64,000 bases of DNA, from contig NZ_LMVK01000008.1 in the NCBI RefSeq assembly GCF_001541315.1, forward strand, positions 62,001 through 126,000, given 5' to 3'. Every line of letters starts with the position of its first letter. Within the stretch, counting starts at the first letter, position 1. Positions 43,580-51,935 of this stretch are shown piece by piece. Below the pieces are notes generated by a model. That model was not told the origin of the DNA, made no database searches, and saw only the letters and a list, made by a program, of their open reading frames with translations. A program made the translations under genes and the position numbers. The stretch comes from Agrobacterium tumefaciens str. B6. Lineage in GTDB: Bacteria; Pseudomonadota; Alphaproteobacteria; Rhizobiales; Rhizobiaceae.

Positions 43580-44889
43580 CGCAGAATGCATTAGAGAAGA
43601 TCCTGCTCGTCGAAGACAATCTCGCCTTTCGTGCAGCGTTGGCGGACAGCTTCGCCATCGCCGGCTTGGAGGTGGAGGTGCATGACGATGGCAAATCGGC
43701 GCTTGCCAGCCTCTCCACCACGCTGCCCGGTGTAGTCGTCACCGATCTTCGCATGCCGCGCCTCGATGGCAATGACCTGTTCGATACAATCCTTGCCCGC
43801 GATCGCGAATTGCCGGTCATCCTCATGACAGGGCATGGCGATATCGCCATGGCAGTTGCCGCCTTGAAGCGGGGCGCCTTCGATTTCGTGGCAAAGCCGT
43901 TCATGACGGACCATCTGATCGCCTCCGTCCGACGCGCGCTGGAAACCCGCCGTCTGGTCGTCGACAATCGGCGGCTGCGCCAGGCGGCCCTCGAGGCGGA
44001 ACTGACATCGCCGCTGCTCGGCCAGACGCCCGCTATGGTGCAGTTGCGGGACTTGATTGAACGGGTCGCCCCGACGGACGTCAATGTGCTTATCGAAGGG
44101 GAGACCGGGACGGGAAAAGAGTTGATTGCCAGGCTGTTGCACCAGGGAAGCCCGCGCCGCGCGCGCCCATTCATCCGCGTCGATTGCGCTTCAATTCCGG
44201 ATGCGACGGTTGACGAGACACTGTTCGGCACGCGCCTTCGTCGTGGGCTGATTGCCGACGCCCAGCGTGGGACGCTGTTTCTGGATGGGGCAGAAACCAT
44301 GTCTTCTCTGATGCAGGGGCGGATGCTAGGCGTGGTGGAAAGCCGGGAAATGCCCAATCCAAGCGGCGGGGTGACCCCCGTCGATGTCAGGATCATTACC
44401 CCCTTGACGAGGAGACACTTTGCCGGTGACGATGAAAGAGCAGGCTTGCGCAAGGATCTGCTTTATCACCTCGAGACCGTGCGCCTTGGTGTGCCGCCAC
44501 TGCGTCAAAGGCAGGGGGACATTGCCATACTGTTCCATGTGTTTTTAGAGGATGCAGCGCGTCGTCATGGGCTCTCCAGTCCGCAGATCGATGCGGAGAT
44601 CGAAACGTTCCTCCTGAGCAATGAATGGCCGGGCAATATCCGCGAATTGCGCAACTATGCAACGCAGGTCGCGCTTGGTCTTGCCTCACCGCACCGCCAG
44701 GTGTCGACGAGATTGGGTCTGGTCGAGCAGATGGATGCTTTCGAGACAAGCGTTCTGACCCAGGCACTCCAAAGCCATGACGGTGACGCAACGGCCGTCG
44801 CCGAGGCGCTTAAGCTTCCCCGCCGAAGCCTTTACGCGCGGTTGCAGCGCCTCGGAATTTATCCCGCCTTCTTCAGAAAGCCGCGTTAA
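43576..44889 (+). CDS. NtrC/DctD-like regulator without GAFTGA loop
   Basis: This 437-residue regulator has a receiver (D57 in VVVTDLRMPRLDG, K in AKPF at 106-109), an AAA+ domain and a Fis-type helix-turn-helix (DATAVAEALKLPRRSLYARLQRLG). The Walker A GETGTGKE is at 175-182. The stretch between ETLFG (214-218) and Walker B lacks the GAFTGA loop that contacts sigma-54, and the segment is shortened; Walker B reads LFLDGAE in place of LFLDE, so the catalytic Glu is shifted or lost. It thus probably does not activate sigma-54 polymerase, but acts with the house-keeping factor, as some NtrC variants do. It is coupled by ATGA to the kinase and likely controls kgtP. Confidence 0.87.
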   Translation: MTQNALEKILLVEDNLAFRAALADSFAIAGLEVEVHDDGKSALASLSTTLPGVVVTDLRMPRLDGNDLFDTILARDRELPVILMTGHGDIAMAVAALKRGAFDFVAKPFMTDHLIASVRRALETRRLVVDNRRLRQAALEAELTSPLLGQTPAMVQLRDLIERVAPTDVNVLIEGETGTGKELIARLLHQGSPRRARPFIRVDCASIPDATVDETLFGTRLRRGLIADAQRGTLFLDGAETMSSLMQGRMLGVVESREMPNPSGGVTPVDVRIITPLTRRHFAGDDERAGLRKDLLYHLETVRLGVPPLRQRQGDIAILFHVFLEDAARRHGLSSPQIDAEIETFLLSNEWPGNIRELRNYATQVALGLASPHRQVSTRLGLVEQMDAFETSVLTQALQSHDGDATAVAEALKLPRRSLYARLQRLGIYPAFFRKPR

Positions 44890-44919
44890 GGTATCAACTC
44901 GTGGTTGCGCCTGATTAGG

Positions 44920-45042
44920 GTCTACCGTTCACGCGATGAAGCTCGCCAGGACGTGTTCTGCTACCTCGCAATGTTCTACAACCCGTAATGCAAACGCGTC
45001 AGGAACCAGATGCTGTTCCCTGTAGAGTTCGAGAAGCAGTAG
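44920..45042 (+). pseudogene. IS3-family transposase C-terminal remnant
   Basis: The plus-strand frame from 44920 reads VYRSRDEARQDVFCYLAMFYNP, a stop (TAA), then CKRVRNQMLFPVEFEKQ and a stop. This is the conserved end of IS3 OrfB proteins (DVFxYIExFYNPxRxHxxxGxLSPxxFE). Only about 40 codons remain and one internal stop is present. It is not part of the intact-ended IS3 element that begins 88 bases later, whose own OrfB end is different. Confidence 0.75.
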
Positions 45043-45206
45043 GAAATCTAACCTGAACTGCCCCCCATTTCGACCGGACAGTCGGCATAAGCAGAAAGGT
45101 GTGGTTTCCGCGCAGAAGTGAGCCGGTTATGGAGTGAAGCCCTCGGGCTGGACCACGGGACACTTAAAAACTGATACACTCTGCGGGCCTCAATCGGAGA
45201 AGGCTC

Positions 45207-45569
45207 ATGAAGTCCCGAGGTCCATATCGCCGGCATTCGACGCCGTTCAAGTTGCAGCTTTGCCAGGATATCCGAAACGGCGTCATCAGACGGCGCGACG
45301 CACAGCGGACATACGGCGTTTCGGCAAACCTCATACAGCTATGGCTGACGCAGTTCGATCGCGGCGATCTGAACGATGAGGAGGCTGAGGCCAGCGTCAT
45401 TGCCGAGTACGAGGCCCACATTGCGGCGCTTGAACGCAAGCTCGGCCAGCTCACCATGGAGCTGGACCTAGTTAAAAAAACACCGCGCCAGTTGATCGCC
45501 GGCGACAGCGGGAGCTCCTCCATCATCACCGGTCCCCGGCCTGCTCTGTCAGACGGGGGTGCAAAATGA
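45207..45569 (+). CDS. IS3-family transposase OrfA
   Basis: This 120-residue protein is the DNA-binding subunit of the IS3 element. Seen: a helix-turn-helix in the first 55 residues (FKLQLCQDIRNGVIRRRDAQRTYGVSANLIQLWL) and a leucine-zipper-like helix (AALERKLGQLTMELDLVKK). The A7 run at 45474-45480 (GTT AAA AAA AC) is a -1 slippery site; the -1 frame is open from there into orfB, so an OrfAB fusion by programmed frameshift is expected. The gene itself is intact, but the element's orfB is broken, so it cannot make transposase. Confidence 0.82.
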   Translation: MKSRGPYRRHSTPFKLQLCQDIRNGVIRRRDAQRTYGVSANLIQLWLTQFDRGDLNDEEAEASVIAEYEAHIAALERKLGQLTMELDLVKKTPRQLIAGDSGSSSIITGPRPALSDGGAK

Positions 45570-46068
45570 TCGATCTCCCGAGGAGCACTTACTATTACCG
45601 ATCAACGGCAAAAGCTTTAAATCTCGGCGACAGCGAGCTCATTGCAATCATAGAGGACATCCAGGACGAGCTGCCTTGCTATGGATACCGACGCGTAACA
45701 CACGAGCTTCAGCGAAGAGGCCACCTCGTCAATCACAAGCGTGTCGCCCGCGTCATGCGGGCCAATGGCCTCGGGATCAAGCCCCGCAAGTGGTATGTTC
45801 GCACGACCGACAGCAACCACGATTCACCGATCTACCCGAACCTTTATCGCAATGTGATCCCGGTGCGGCCCGATACTTCACGTATATCCGCATCACCGTT
45901 GGCTTCTGCTACCTTGCTGTCATTCTCGACGCCTGCAGTCGCAAGGTTGTGGGTTACGCGCTGTCGAGACGCCTGGATACACCGCTGGCATTGGCAGCGT
46001 TGCATTCGGCCATTGATAACAGAAAACCTCCTCCTGGCTGCATTCATCACACCGACCGCGGATGCCAA

Positions 46069-47529
46069 GGCAGATTCAACCGGTCGCCGCAACACCCCAA
46101 ACATGGGAGGTGTTTATTGTGACGGGAAGACGGAAATCGGAGCGGTCAACGCGGCAAAAATTATCCTCGCCAGGTCGGCCACCTGTATGGCAGCGTGAGA
46201 GCCTGTGTCGGTTCTGGCGAGAAATAGCGGCTGGCTTGTCCAGCGAGGATGCTGCTGTGGAAGCCGGTGTCTCTGCCCCCGTTGGGAACCGATGGTTTCG
46301 GAGTTCTGGCGGCATGCCTCCCACACATTTATCGCCTTCGGCAGTGCCACTCAAAAACCGCAACCTGACGTTCCGAGAGCAAGAGGAAATTGCTTTGGAA
46401 TGCGCTCGAGGTGCTGGAATCCGTGCCATCGCAAGTAAGCTGGGACGAGCACCGAGCACAATCTCGCGCGAGATCAGGCGCAATTCAGCGACACGCGGCG
46501 GCGACTTCGACTATCGTGCGATTACTGCGCAGTGGCATGCAGATCGAGCTGCGCGACGACCGAAGGTGGCGAAACTGGCAGCCAATGTTGCCCTTCGCGA
46601 CTACGTACAGGACCGGCTCGCCGGTCTTATTGCCACACCCGACGGCATCGCCTTTGATGGCCCGGCAGTGGTATGGAAAGGACGACGGGCCGTTCATCGG
46701 CAAAGCCGACGCTGGTCGAAAGCCTGGAGTCCGGAACAGATTGCGCGGCGCCTGAGATTGGACTTCCCCGAGGACGCAACCATGCGCATCAGCCACGAAG
46801 CCATCTATCAGGCGCTGTACATTCAAGGCCGGGGCGCTTTGAAGCGTGAACTATCGGCCTGTTTGCGTTTCGGGCGAGCGCTGAGGTTGCCTCGCGAGCG
46901 GGCTCGTTGCCGTGGTAAATCCTTTCTTGGTGATGCACTGATGATCAGCGACCGTCCCGCGGAGATCGGCGACCGAGCGGTGCCTGGTCACTGGGAAGGC
47001 GATCTCATACTCGGTCTTGGCAGCTCCGCGATCGGCACACTGGTTGAACGCACAACACGGTTCACAATGCTCTTGCACCTGCCACGCATGGAACGTCACG
47101 GGATCGACAAATCCGTAAAGAATGGTCCTGCACTCGCTGGACACGGCGCGGAAGCAGTTCGTGATGCTATCGCTGAGAGCATAATGGAACTACCGGTGCA
47201 TCTACGCCGATCCCTGACCTGGGACCAAGGTACAGAAATGTCTCAGCACGCACAGCTTCGGATCGACACTGGCCTGGATATCTACTTCTGTGACCCTCAA
47301 AGCCCGTGGCAGCGCGGGAGCAACGAAAACACCAACGGTTTGCTACGCCAATACTTCCCTAAGGGCACAGATCTGAGCCAGCACGGAGCCGATGAACTCA
47401 GCGCCGTGGCGCATGCTCTCAACAGCAGGCCTCGCAAGACGCTGGGTTATCGCACGCCGGCAGAAGCGCTCGACGGCCTGCTTAAATCGGATATGATCGA
47501 AGGTGTTGCGGCGACCGGTTGAATCTGCC
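46069..47529 (+). mobile_element. Complete IS30-family insertion sequence
   Basis: This 1461-bp element has perfect 28-bp terminal inverted repeats (46069-46096 and 47502-47529). It is flanked by CAA at 46066-46068 and CAA at 47530-47532, a 3-bp target duplication. Joining the outside sequences restores the IS3 orfB frame across the site (HTDRGCQ then YASESYRR), which proves the boundaries. It contains one intact transposase gene and looks capable of transposing. Confidence 0.93.
46119..47522 (+). CDS. IS30-family transposase
   Basis: This 467-residue DDE transposase is complete. Seen: an N-terminal helix-turn-helix typical of IS30 ([37 protein letters not shown]), the block SPEQIARRL with [11 protein letters not shown], then the DDE acids D295 (GHWEGDLIL), D369 (LTWDQGTEM) and E403 ([25 protein letters not shown]). 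The start is a GTG at 46119 with GGGAGG eight bases before it; the frame extends upstream to an ATG at 46062, but that lies outside the element. The stop codon is inside the right inverted repeat, as is common for the family. Confidence 0.92.
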   Translation: MTGRRKSERSTRQKLSSPGRPPVWQRESLCRFWREIAAGLSSEDAAVEAGVSAPVGNRWFRSSGGMPPTHLSPSAVPLKNRNLTFREQEEIALECARGAGIRAIASKLGRAPSTISREIRRNSATRGGDFDYRAITAQWHADRAARRPKVAKLAANVALRDYVQDRLAGLIATPDGIAFDGPAVVWKGRRAVHRQSRRWSKAWSPEQIARRLRLDFPEDATMRISHEAIYQALYIQGRGALKRELSACLRFGRALRLPRERARCRGKSFLGDALMISDRPAEIGDRAVPGHWEGDLILGLGSSAIGTLVERTTRFTMLLHLPRMERHGIDKSVKNGPALAGHGAEAVRDAIAESIMELPVHLRRSLTWDQGTEMSQHAQLRIDTGLDIYFCDPQSPWQRGSNENTNGLLRQYFPKGTDLSQHGADELSAVAHALNSRPRKTLGYRTPAEALDGLLKSDMIEGVAATG

Positions 47530-47983
47530 CAATACGCAAGCGAGAGCTATCGCCGCGCACTCAATGCCGCTGGTCTACGGGGCTCCATGAGTGCGGTCGG
47601 AAACCCCTATCACAATGCTCAGGCCGAGAGCTTCATGAAGACGCTTAAAGTGGAGGATATCTATCCCGCCGGTTACGAGACATTCGCTGACGTGGCCGAA
47701 CACTTGCCCAGGTTCATCGAGCAGATTTACAATGCCAAGCGGCTGCACTCAGCTCCTGGCTATCTCTCGCCAGCAGAATTTGAAACCCAACTTGCCCAGC
47801 AGGCGGCTTAGTTTCAAGCGCATCGCTGGTCCAGCCCGAGGGGTTCACTCCATCTTTCCACCGAGAAGTGAGCCATGTGTGGACGGCCCCGTTTTTGCAA
47901 GTGGAAAAAGTAAGTTTCGGTGCGGTAGGGTGCAGCCATGTGTCTGGCCTCGATCTGCGGCGCACATATGGCCGCGGGCCTTG

Positions 47984-48259
47984 ATGAAGTCCGCCGCGTT
48001 CGAAGATTCGCTTGCCAAATTGCCGAACAGCTATGTCGAGGGAAGTTTTAGCGGTCGACCATGGGGCGTGACAGTCAAGCGGTCGGAGGATGGCAAGCGA
48101 ATGCTTTATTGTAGCAAAAATCAGGCAGACTGTCTCAAAACGCTGGGGTACCTGATAATCCCGCTGCGATCTTCACATGATCTATGGATCTGCGACGATC
48201 ATTCTCGAAGCATTCAGTGCGATTGGCGCGTCTGTCACTTGACCGCACCATTGAGATAG
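47984..48259 (+). pseudogene. Possible truncated small gene
   Basis: A plus-strand frame begins MKSAAFEDSLAKLPNSYVEG and runs through SGRPWGVTVKRSEDGKRM, which has the look of a real protein, then turns into unordered sequence from about 48105. It is probably the N-terminal part of a small hypothetical protein cut by a rearrangement near the insertion sequences. No ribosome site is evident. The remaining bases between 47853 and 47983 hold nothing I can support. Confidence 0.35.
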
Positions 48260-48870
48260 AGGTCTTCTCCTCGCTGCTGCGGCGTGAAAATGAAGTCGTC
48301 TTTTCTAAGAAAGCGGTCGAACCAGGCTAAAAGATCATCTTTGCTCGATGAGTTGCGATATCCGACCAGCTTGACGGTCAAGGGAGCACTGAAGGCTATG
48401 TCAAAGGGGGTGTCTAACTGGGTGGTGCCTGAAAGCTGAGCCGAAAACATGCCACCACCGTCGTGACGAATGGAAATTTCCGCACGAGCAAAAAACTCAT
48501 CGCTGTAGGTGGTGATAAGGCCTGGGGCTTCCCACCAATCCTCACTCGTCAAGGCGTTTGGAGTTCCTTCGCCCTGGAAGTCGACGCGGATTTCCTGGAG
48601 GCTGCGATAGTCCCGGTTTTCGAAGCGCTTCCACGGTATTTTGAGCCACTGTGTATCCAGACCCGGGTTCAACCACTGGGAGACGTCATCCTCGGGGTCA
48701 TTGTTGGGATCGAAGAAGAATTTCGGAGATTTCACTTCTAAATCCAGCACGACGTAGTCCTCCAGCTCCTGACCAGGCCAGGATCCACTTGAGGCTCGCA
48801 AGGTGATGCGTGGCTCTTCGACTGGAAGGTCGAGCGGATAATTCAGATAAACCAGCTTAAAATGTCCCAT
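48235..48870 (-). CDS. Hypothetical protein, acidic, soluble
   Basis: This 211-residue protein is rich in Trp and acidic residues, with beta-like patterns (GHFKLVYLNYPLDLPVEE, DFIFTPQQRGEDLYLNG) and no signal peptide or membrane segment. I do not recognise a family. The start at 48870 follows GAGGA at good spacing; an upstream ATG at 48936 falls within the IS1182 remnant on the other strand and is less likely. It stands near a Rap1a/Tai-like gene and other small genes, so an immunity-type role is possible, but only from context. Confidence 0.6.
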   Translation of the reverse strand: MGHFKLVYLNYPLDLPVEEPRITLRASSGSWPGQELEDYVVLDLEVKSPKFFFDPNNDPEDDVSQWLNPGLDTQWLKIPWKRFENRDYRSLQEIRVDFQGEGTPNALTSEDWWEAPGLITTYSDEFFARAEISIRHDGGGMFSAQLSGTTQLDTPFDIAFSAPLTVKLVGYRNSSSKDDLLAWFDRFLRKDDFIFTPQQRGEDLYLNGAVK

Positions 48871-48934
48871 GCGGTTCCTCGGTCTGAAAATTCCTCGTGG
48901 TTTCCTGAAGATAGCGATTGATGGTAAATTTGCC

Positions 48935-49144
48935 ATGGCGCATCTTTCTGGAACAGACCACTCCCAATTGCTGCTTCTGCCGGAAGCGGTTGGCGATTAC
49001 GTGGGGCCGGACAACCCGGTCCGCTTCATCGAGGCCTTCGTTGACGGCCTCGATCTCAAGGCTGCCGGCTTCGTGCGGGTTGACGCGAAGGATACCGGCC
49101 GGCCAGGCTTCGATCCCGCCGATCTGCCTTCTGGTGGAAAATAG
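48935..49144 (+). pseudogene. IS1182-family transposase N-terminal remnant
   Basis: The frame from 48935 reads MAHLSGTDHSQLLLLPEAVG, then DNPVRFIEAFVDGLDLKAAG and GRPGFDPADL, the conserved start of IS1182-type transposases, and ends after 69 codons where the family continues for about 400 more. The DDE core is gone. It is a scar of an old insertion beside the two other insertion sequences. Confidence 0.78.
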
Positions 49145-49181
49145 TGACATGGCGTCTTCGCGAGCATAAGAAGCAACGATC

Positions 49182-49916
49182 ATGGTTCGAAAACTAGCGC
49201 GCGGTATTCTAATCGCCCTCTCGGTCGCATTGTTGATTCCATCCGGGATTGTAGCGATGGCAATGTTAACCTGGAAGAACGACACGCCGACGGCGTCGAA
49301 GGCGTCCGGATTGTCGACACGGGTCATCATATCGGTTGACCAGCCGCTGGGTAAAGACGGAGGGGCGATCATCGTTTCCGGGCGTCCGTTCCCCGATGAC
49401 GAGTGGCGCGCCATAGAGGCGGGCGGCGGCGACAATGGCAGGAAAGAATTCAACCTACGTGTATCGTCTCCTGCATCCATCGTCGACTTTGTCTATCCGC
49501 AGAGCAGCACGTATAGTCTCAAGCTCAAGCGCGTGTCCTCGGACAACGCAACACCTCTCAGGACACGGCAGATTCGGATCGGCAGCGCCGAGGTCCACGA
49601 TCCTGAAACCCAGAATCCGGTGACCTGGCCATCGATCAGCGTTATTCATGTCGAAGGCGATCGCTATGATGCGGGGTGGGCGCGGATATTCGCCTCGACC
49701 TTTGATGGGGCCTTCAGGCAGGAAGACAAGGATGCTCTCTCGATTCAGCGCTTCGCTGCCGGACGTGTTTTATCGCTGTCCCGAAGCGCGATCGAAGCCG
49801 TCGTACAAGACAGCAAAAAAGGGATGAAGTGGCATCGCCATCAGCGGCGCCTCGAAGTGGTCTCGGTTGTTTGGCTCACCATTACTGCAGAGAAGCGGAC
49901 AGGAGAGGAAAAATAG
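49182..49916 (+). CDS. Hypothetical membrane-anchored protein
   Basis: This 244-residue protein has an N-terminal membrane segment (residues about 8-28, RGILIALSVALLIPSGIVAMAML) and a soluble remainder predicted to lie in the periplasm. I do not recognise a family. The stop TAG overlaps the GTG start of the next gene (TAGTG), so they are translationally coupled. The C-terminal part has TWPSISVIHVEGDRYDAGWARIF, a possible substrate- or partner-binding face. The function is unknown. Confidence 0.62.
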   Translation: MVRKLARGILIALSVALLIPSGIVAMAMLTWKNDTPTASKASGLSTRVIISVDQPLGKDGGAIIVSGRPFPDDEWRAIEAGGGDNGRKEFNLRVSSPASIVDFVYPQSSTYSLKLKRVSSDNATPLRTRQIRIGSAEVHDPETQNPVTWPSISVIHVEGDRYDAGWARIFASTFDGAFRQEDKDALSIQRFAAGRVLSLSRSAIEAVVQDSKKGMKWHRHQRRLEVVSVVWLTITAEKRTGEEK

Positions 49917-50383
49917 TGGCTCTGCTTTTTGATGACGCGCTTGATGAAAAGCGGCTTCTGCGCCCTGCATTCCTTCAGGCGCATGGCTTCAGAGCTCGGG
50001 TATTGCCTGATGTTCTCGACAGGGCAGGGTTCCTTGCCTTGGTAGCGATTGCTGGAACTCCCGGCGGATCCGTCACTATCTTTCATGCCGAGTTCGGCAA
50101 GCAGGCAGAGAGAACGACCTGTACCGATCCGGTTCGCGCATGGGACTGTCTTTTTCAGGTTTTCCATGAAGACGTCATTCTGGAGTTCTCCCCAGGCCCG
50201 CTTTTTGTTTGGCTACCCGCTGGTGAGCGTTTTCACGTCGTGTTTGGGAGCAACGAGGTGATCGCCCAACTTGGCAATATGCGAGATGAGGCCGGCTCGT
50301 TTTCCGCATTCGTTGACGCGTCGCGCCTGACCGAGAAAGGCAGGCAATTCTTGCTCGAGGCCTATGAGCGATACACGATCTGA
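49916..50383 (+). CDS. Hypothetical cytoplasmic protein
   Basis: This protein of 155 residues begins at GTG 49916, with GGAGAGG before it and its first bases shared with the upstream stop. It has no signal peptide or membrane segment. Blocks such as VILEFSPGPLFVWLPAGERFHVVFGSNEVI suggest a small mixed alpha/beta fold. I do not recognise a family. Its coupling to the membrane-anchored protein points to a joint role. Confidence 0.6.
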   Translation: MALLFDDALDEKRLLRPAFLQAHGFRARVLPDVLDRAGFLALVAIAGTPGGSVTIFHAEFGKQAERTTCTDPVRAWDCLFQVFHEDVILEFSPGPLFVWLPAGERFHVVFGSNEVIAQLGNMRDEAGSFSAFVDASRLTEKGRQFLLEAYERYTI

Positions 50384-50475
50384 TGTTACCCGTTCCAGCG
50401 TGCATTGGGTCAGTTACGACGAATAGCCGCCTGCCATGGAAAGCGCCGGTGGCAGCCTGATCAACGGAGAGGAAG

Positions 50476-50880
50476 ATGACAGCAGCTTACCAATTCCGGG
50501 CAACGTTTCCTGCCGCGATACTGTGGACAGGTTTGGCTATCAATGTTGCATCAGCAGAAACCGGGAACAATGTGGGCCGCGACTGGATAATTAGCGGGAC
50601 TGAACTGATCGAGGCGCTCGAAGGAAAGTCCGATGATGGCGCGCTGCAAAGCGAGGCTGATCGTGTCAAGTCGCGCGTTCACGGTAGTGCTTATATAGCC
50701 GGGGTGGCTGATGCTATCAGCGGGACGGGGTGGTGTGGCGCCGGATCGGTTCTCCCCCATGAGCTTACAGACCGCATATACACGCATCTTCGAAGCGTCA
50801 CGCCGGAGCGTCTCAAAGGGAGCGCATCGACATTGGTGATTGAGAGGCTGGCTGCTATTTATCCATGCCCTGGGAATTAA
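50476..50880 (+). CDS. Rap1a/Tai-like exported protein
   Basis: This 134-residue protein has a signal peptide (to about residue 27, NVASA) and the Rap1a/Tai fold pattern: GSAYIAGVADAISGTGWCGAG, VLPHELTDRIYTHLRS and VIERLAAIYPCPGN, with two cysteines (WCG and YPC) placed for the family disulfide. Rap1a and Tai4 proteins are periplasmic immunity factors against type VI secretion amidases. No toxin gene is adjacent, so it may be an orphan immunity gene or a member with another role. AGAGGAAG precedes the ATG. Confidence 0.72.
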   Translation: MTAAYQFRATFPAAILWTGLAINVASAETGNNVGRDWIISGTELIEALEGKSDDGALQSEADRVKSRVHGSAYIAGVADAISGTGWCGAGSVLPHELTDRIYTHLRSVTPERLKGSASTLVIERLAAIYPCPGN

Positions 50881-51176
50881 AGAGGCGCTTTCGAGTTATG
50901 CTATTATTAGAAATCTTGCTTTTTTCCGCAGCGTTTTTGGCGGTCAGTCTTCTGGCGGCTCACCAAATTATCGCGCAGGTCAGGGAATACCGATTTTATA
51001 AGAGTAACGGCGGTGACTTTTCCGTCGACAGCGGCGCGGACAATCTGAAGCTTGATGAGCGTGTTCATATCAATGCTCTAGGCCTCACGAATTGGCAGCG
51101 ATTCTATCTCTTTCGCCCGTTTTACATCATACTGCTCATAGCCTTCGCCGGCATGATGATCTTCTCACTGTTCTGA
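50865..51176 (+). CDS. Small two-helix membrane protein
   Basis: This 103-residue protein overlaps the Rap1a/Tai-like gene by 16 bases. It has two hydrophobic helices (about 12-32 and 84-102) around a polar loop with KLDERVHINALGLTNWQRFY. I do not recognise a family. The overlap suggests coupled translation with the immunity-like protein, and hence a linked role at the envelope. Confidence 0.55.
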   Translation: MPWELKRRFRVMLLLEILLFSAAFLAVSLLAAHQIIAQVREYRFYKSNGGDFSVDSGADNLKLDERVHINALGLTNWQRFYLFRPFYIILLIAFAGMMIFSLF

Positions 51177-51393
51177 CTGGTAGACCTTTCGTTACGGAGG
51201 ATAGACAGCGAGAGCAGGCGGCGCCGGGTGACGGGGAACAACCGCCTCTTCTTTCCGTTGCGAGCGCGCAGGCGGCTAACGCAAGCCGTCCGAAGTTGCA
51301 GACGCGCTCGTCCACCAGTGTCCATGAGCCTGCGGGCCCATCAGGTCGTCTGATTTCTAATAGTTCATCGTGGACTTGGCGGCCAGAGGGTTC

Positions 51394-51914
51394 ATGCGCA
51401 CTTTGAATCTGGGCATCCTGGCCCATGTGGATGCAGGCAAGACTAGCCTAACCGAACGACTGCTGTTTGATGCCGGCGTCATTGACAAGCTCGGCAGTGT
51501 CGATAGCGGCAACACCCAAACCGACAGCCACGAGCTGGAACGGCAGCGTGGTATCACAATCCAGGCGGCCGTGGTCTCCTTCACCATCGGCGAAACCGTG
51601 GTCAACCTCATCGATACGCCCGGCCACCCCGATTTTATCGCCGAGGTAGAGCGGGTGCTCGGACTTCTCGACGCCGCCGTCGTTGTCGTTTCTGCGGTCG
51701 AGGGCGTGCAGACGCGGGTGCTAGTGCGGGCTTTGCAGCGGTTTGCCGTTCCCTTCATCTTTTTCGTCAACAAGGTCGATGCCTCGGAGCGCGTTATGAC
51801 GAGGTGCTGCGCTCCATAGCCGGCCAATTGCCGGTTCGCCCGATCGCCATGTCATCAGTCAGCCATGCCGGCAGTAAACTTGCTGAGGTGGAGGTTCTGA
51901 TGGCGAGTAGTTGA
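51394..51914 (+). pseudogene. Truncated ribosomal-protection/EF-G-like GTPase
   Basis: The gene starts like TetM-type ribosomal protection proteins: MRTLNLGILAHVDAGKTSLT (G1 loop), ERQRGITIQAAVVSF (switch), LIDTPGHPDFIAEVERVL (G3), and FFVNKVDASE (G4). A frameshift follows at about 51800 (stop at 51819); reading resumes in another frame with VLRSIAGQLPVRPIA to a stop at 51914. Domains 2-5, about 450 residues, are absent, so it cannot act on the ribosome. It is a relic, probably moved by the nearby insertion sequences. Confidence 0.85.
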
Positions 51915-51935
51915 TCCATGGAAGTATCCTTTGCT

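Larger units (their letters stand above)
45566..47811 (+). pseudogene. IS3-family transposase OrfB, frameshifted and split
   Basis: OrfB is in three pieces. Piece one (45566 to about 45875) reads LPRSTYYYRS, YGYRRVTHELQRRGH and YPNLYRNVIPVRPD. Piece two, in another frame to 46068, reads TYIRITVGFCYLAVILDACS, VVGYALSRRL and IHHTDRGCQ, the rve core with two DDE acids; the usual VWVADL-type link is missing between the pieces, so a small deletion with frameshift is likely. Piece three (47533-47811) resumes [28 protein letters not shown] and [10 protein letters not shown] with the final Glu. The last two pieces join exactly at the CAA target of the IS30 insertion. Confidence 0.88.
45130..47852 (+). 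mobile_element. IS3-family element interrupted by an IS30-family element
   Basis: The 26-bp terminal inverted repeats lie at 45130-45155 and 47827-47852, with one mismatch, and end in TG...CA as in the IS3 family. Removing the inner IS30 element and one target copy leaves 1259 bp, the normal IS3 length. It carries orfA and orfB. No clear target duplication flanks it, but the 11-bp AGAAGTGAGCC occurs at 45114-45124 and 47864-47874 in direct orientation outside both ends. Confidence 0.88.

Noticed and set aside
42749-44453. Long minus-strand frames opposite the kinase and regulator
   Set aside because: The plus-strand kinase and AAA+ regulator are unambiguous and coupled; the antisense frames lack motifs.
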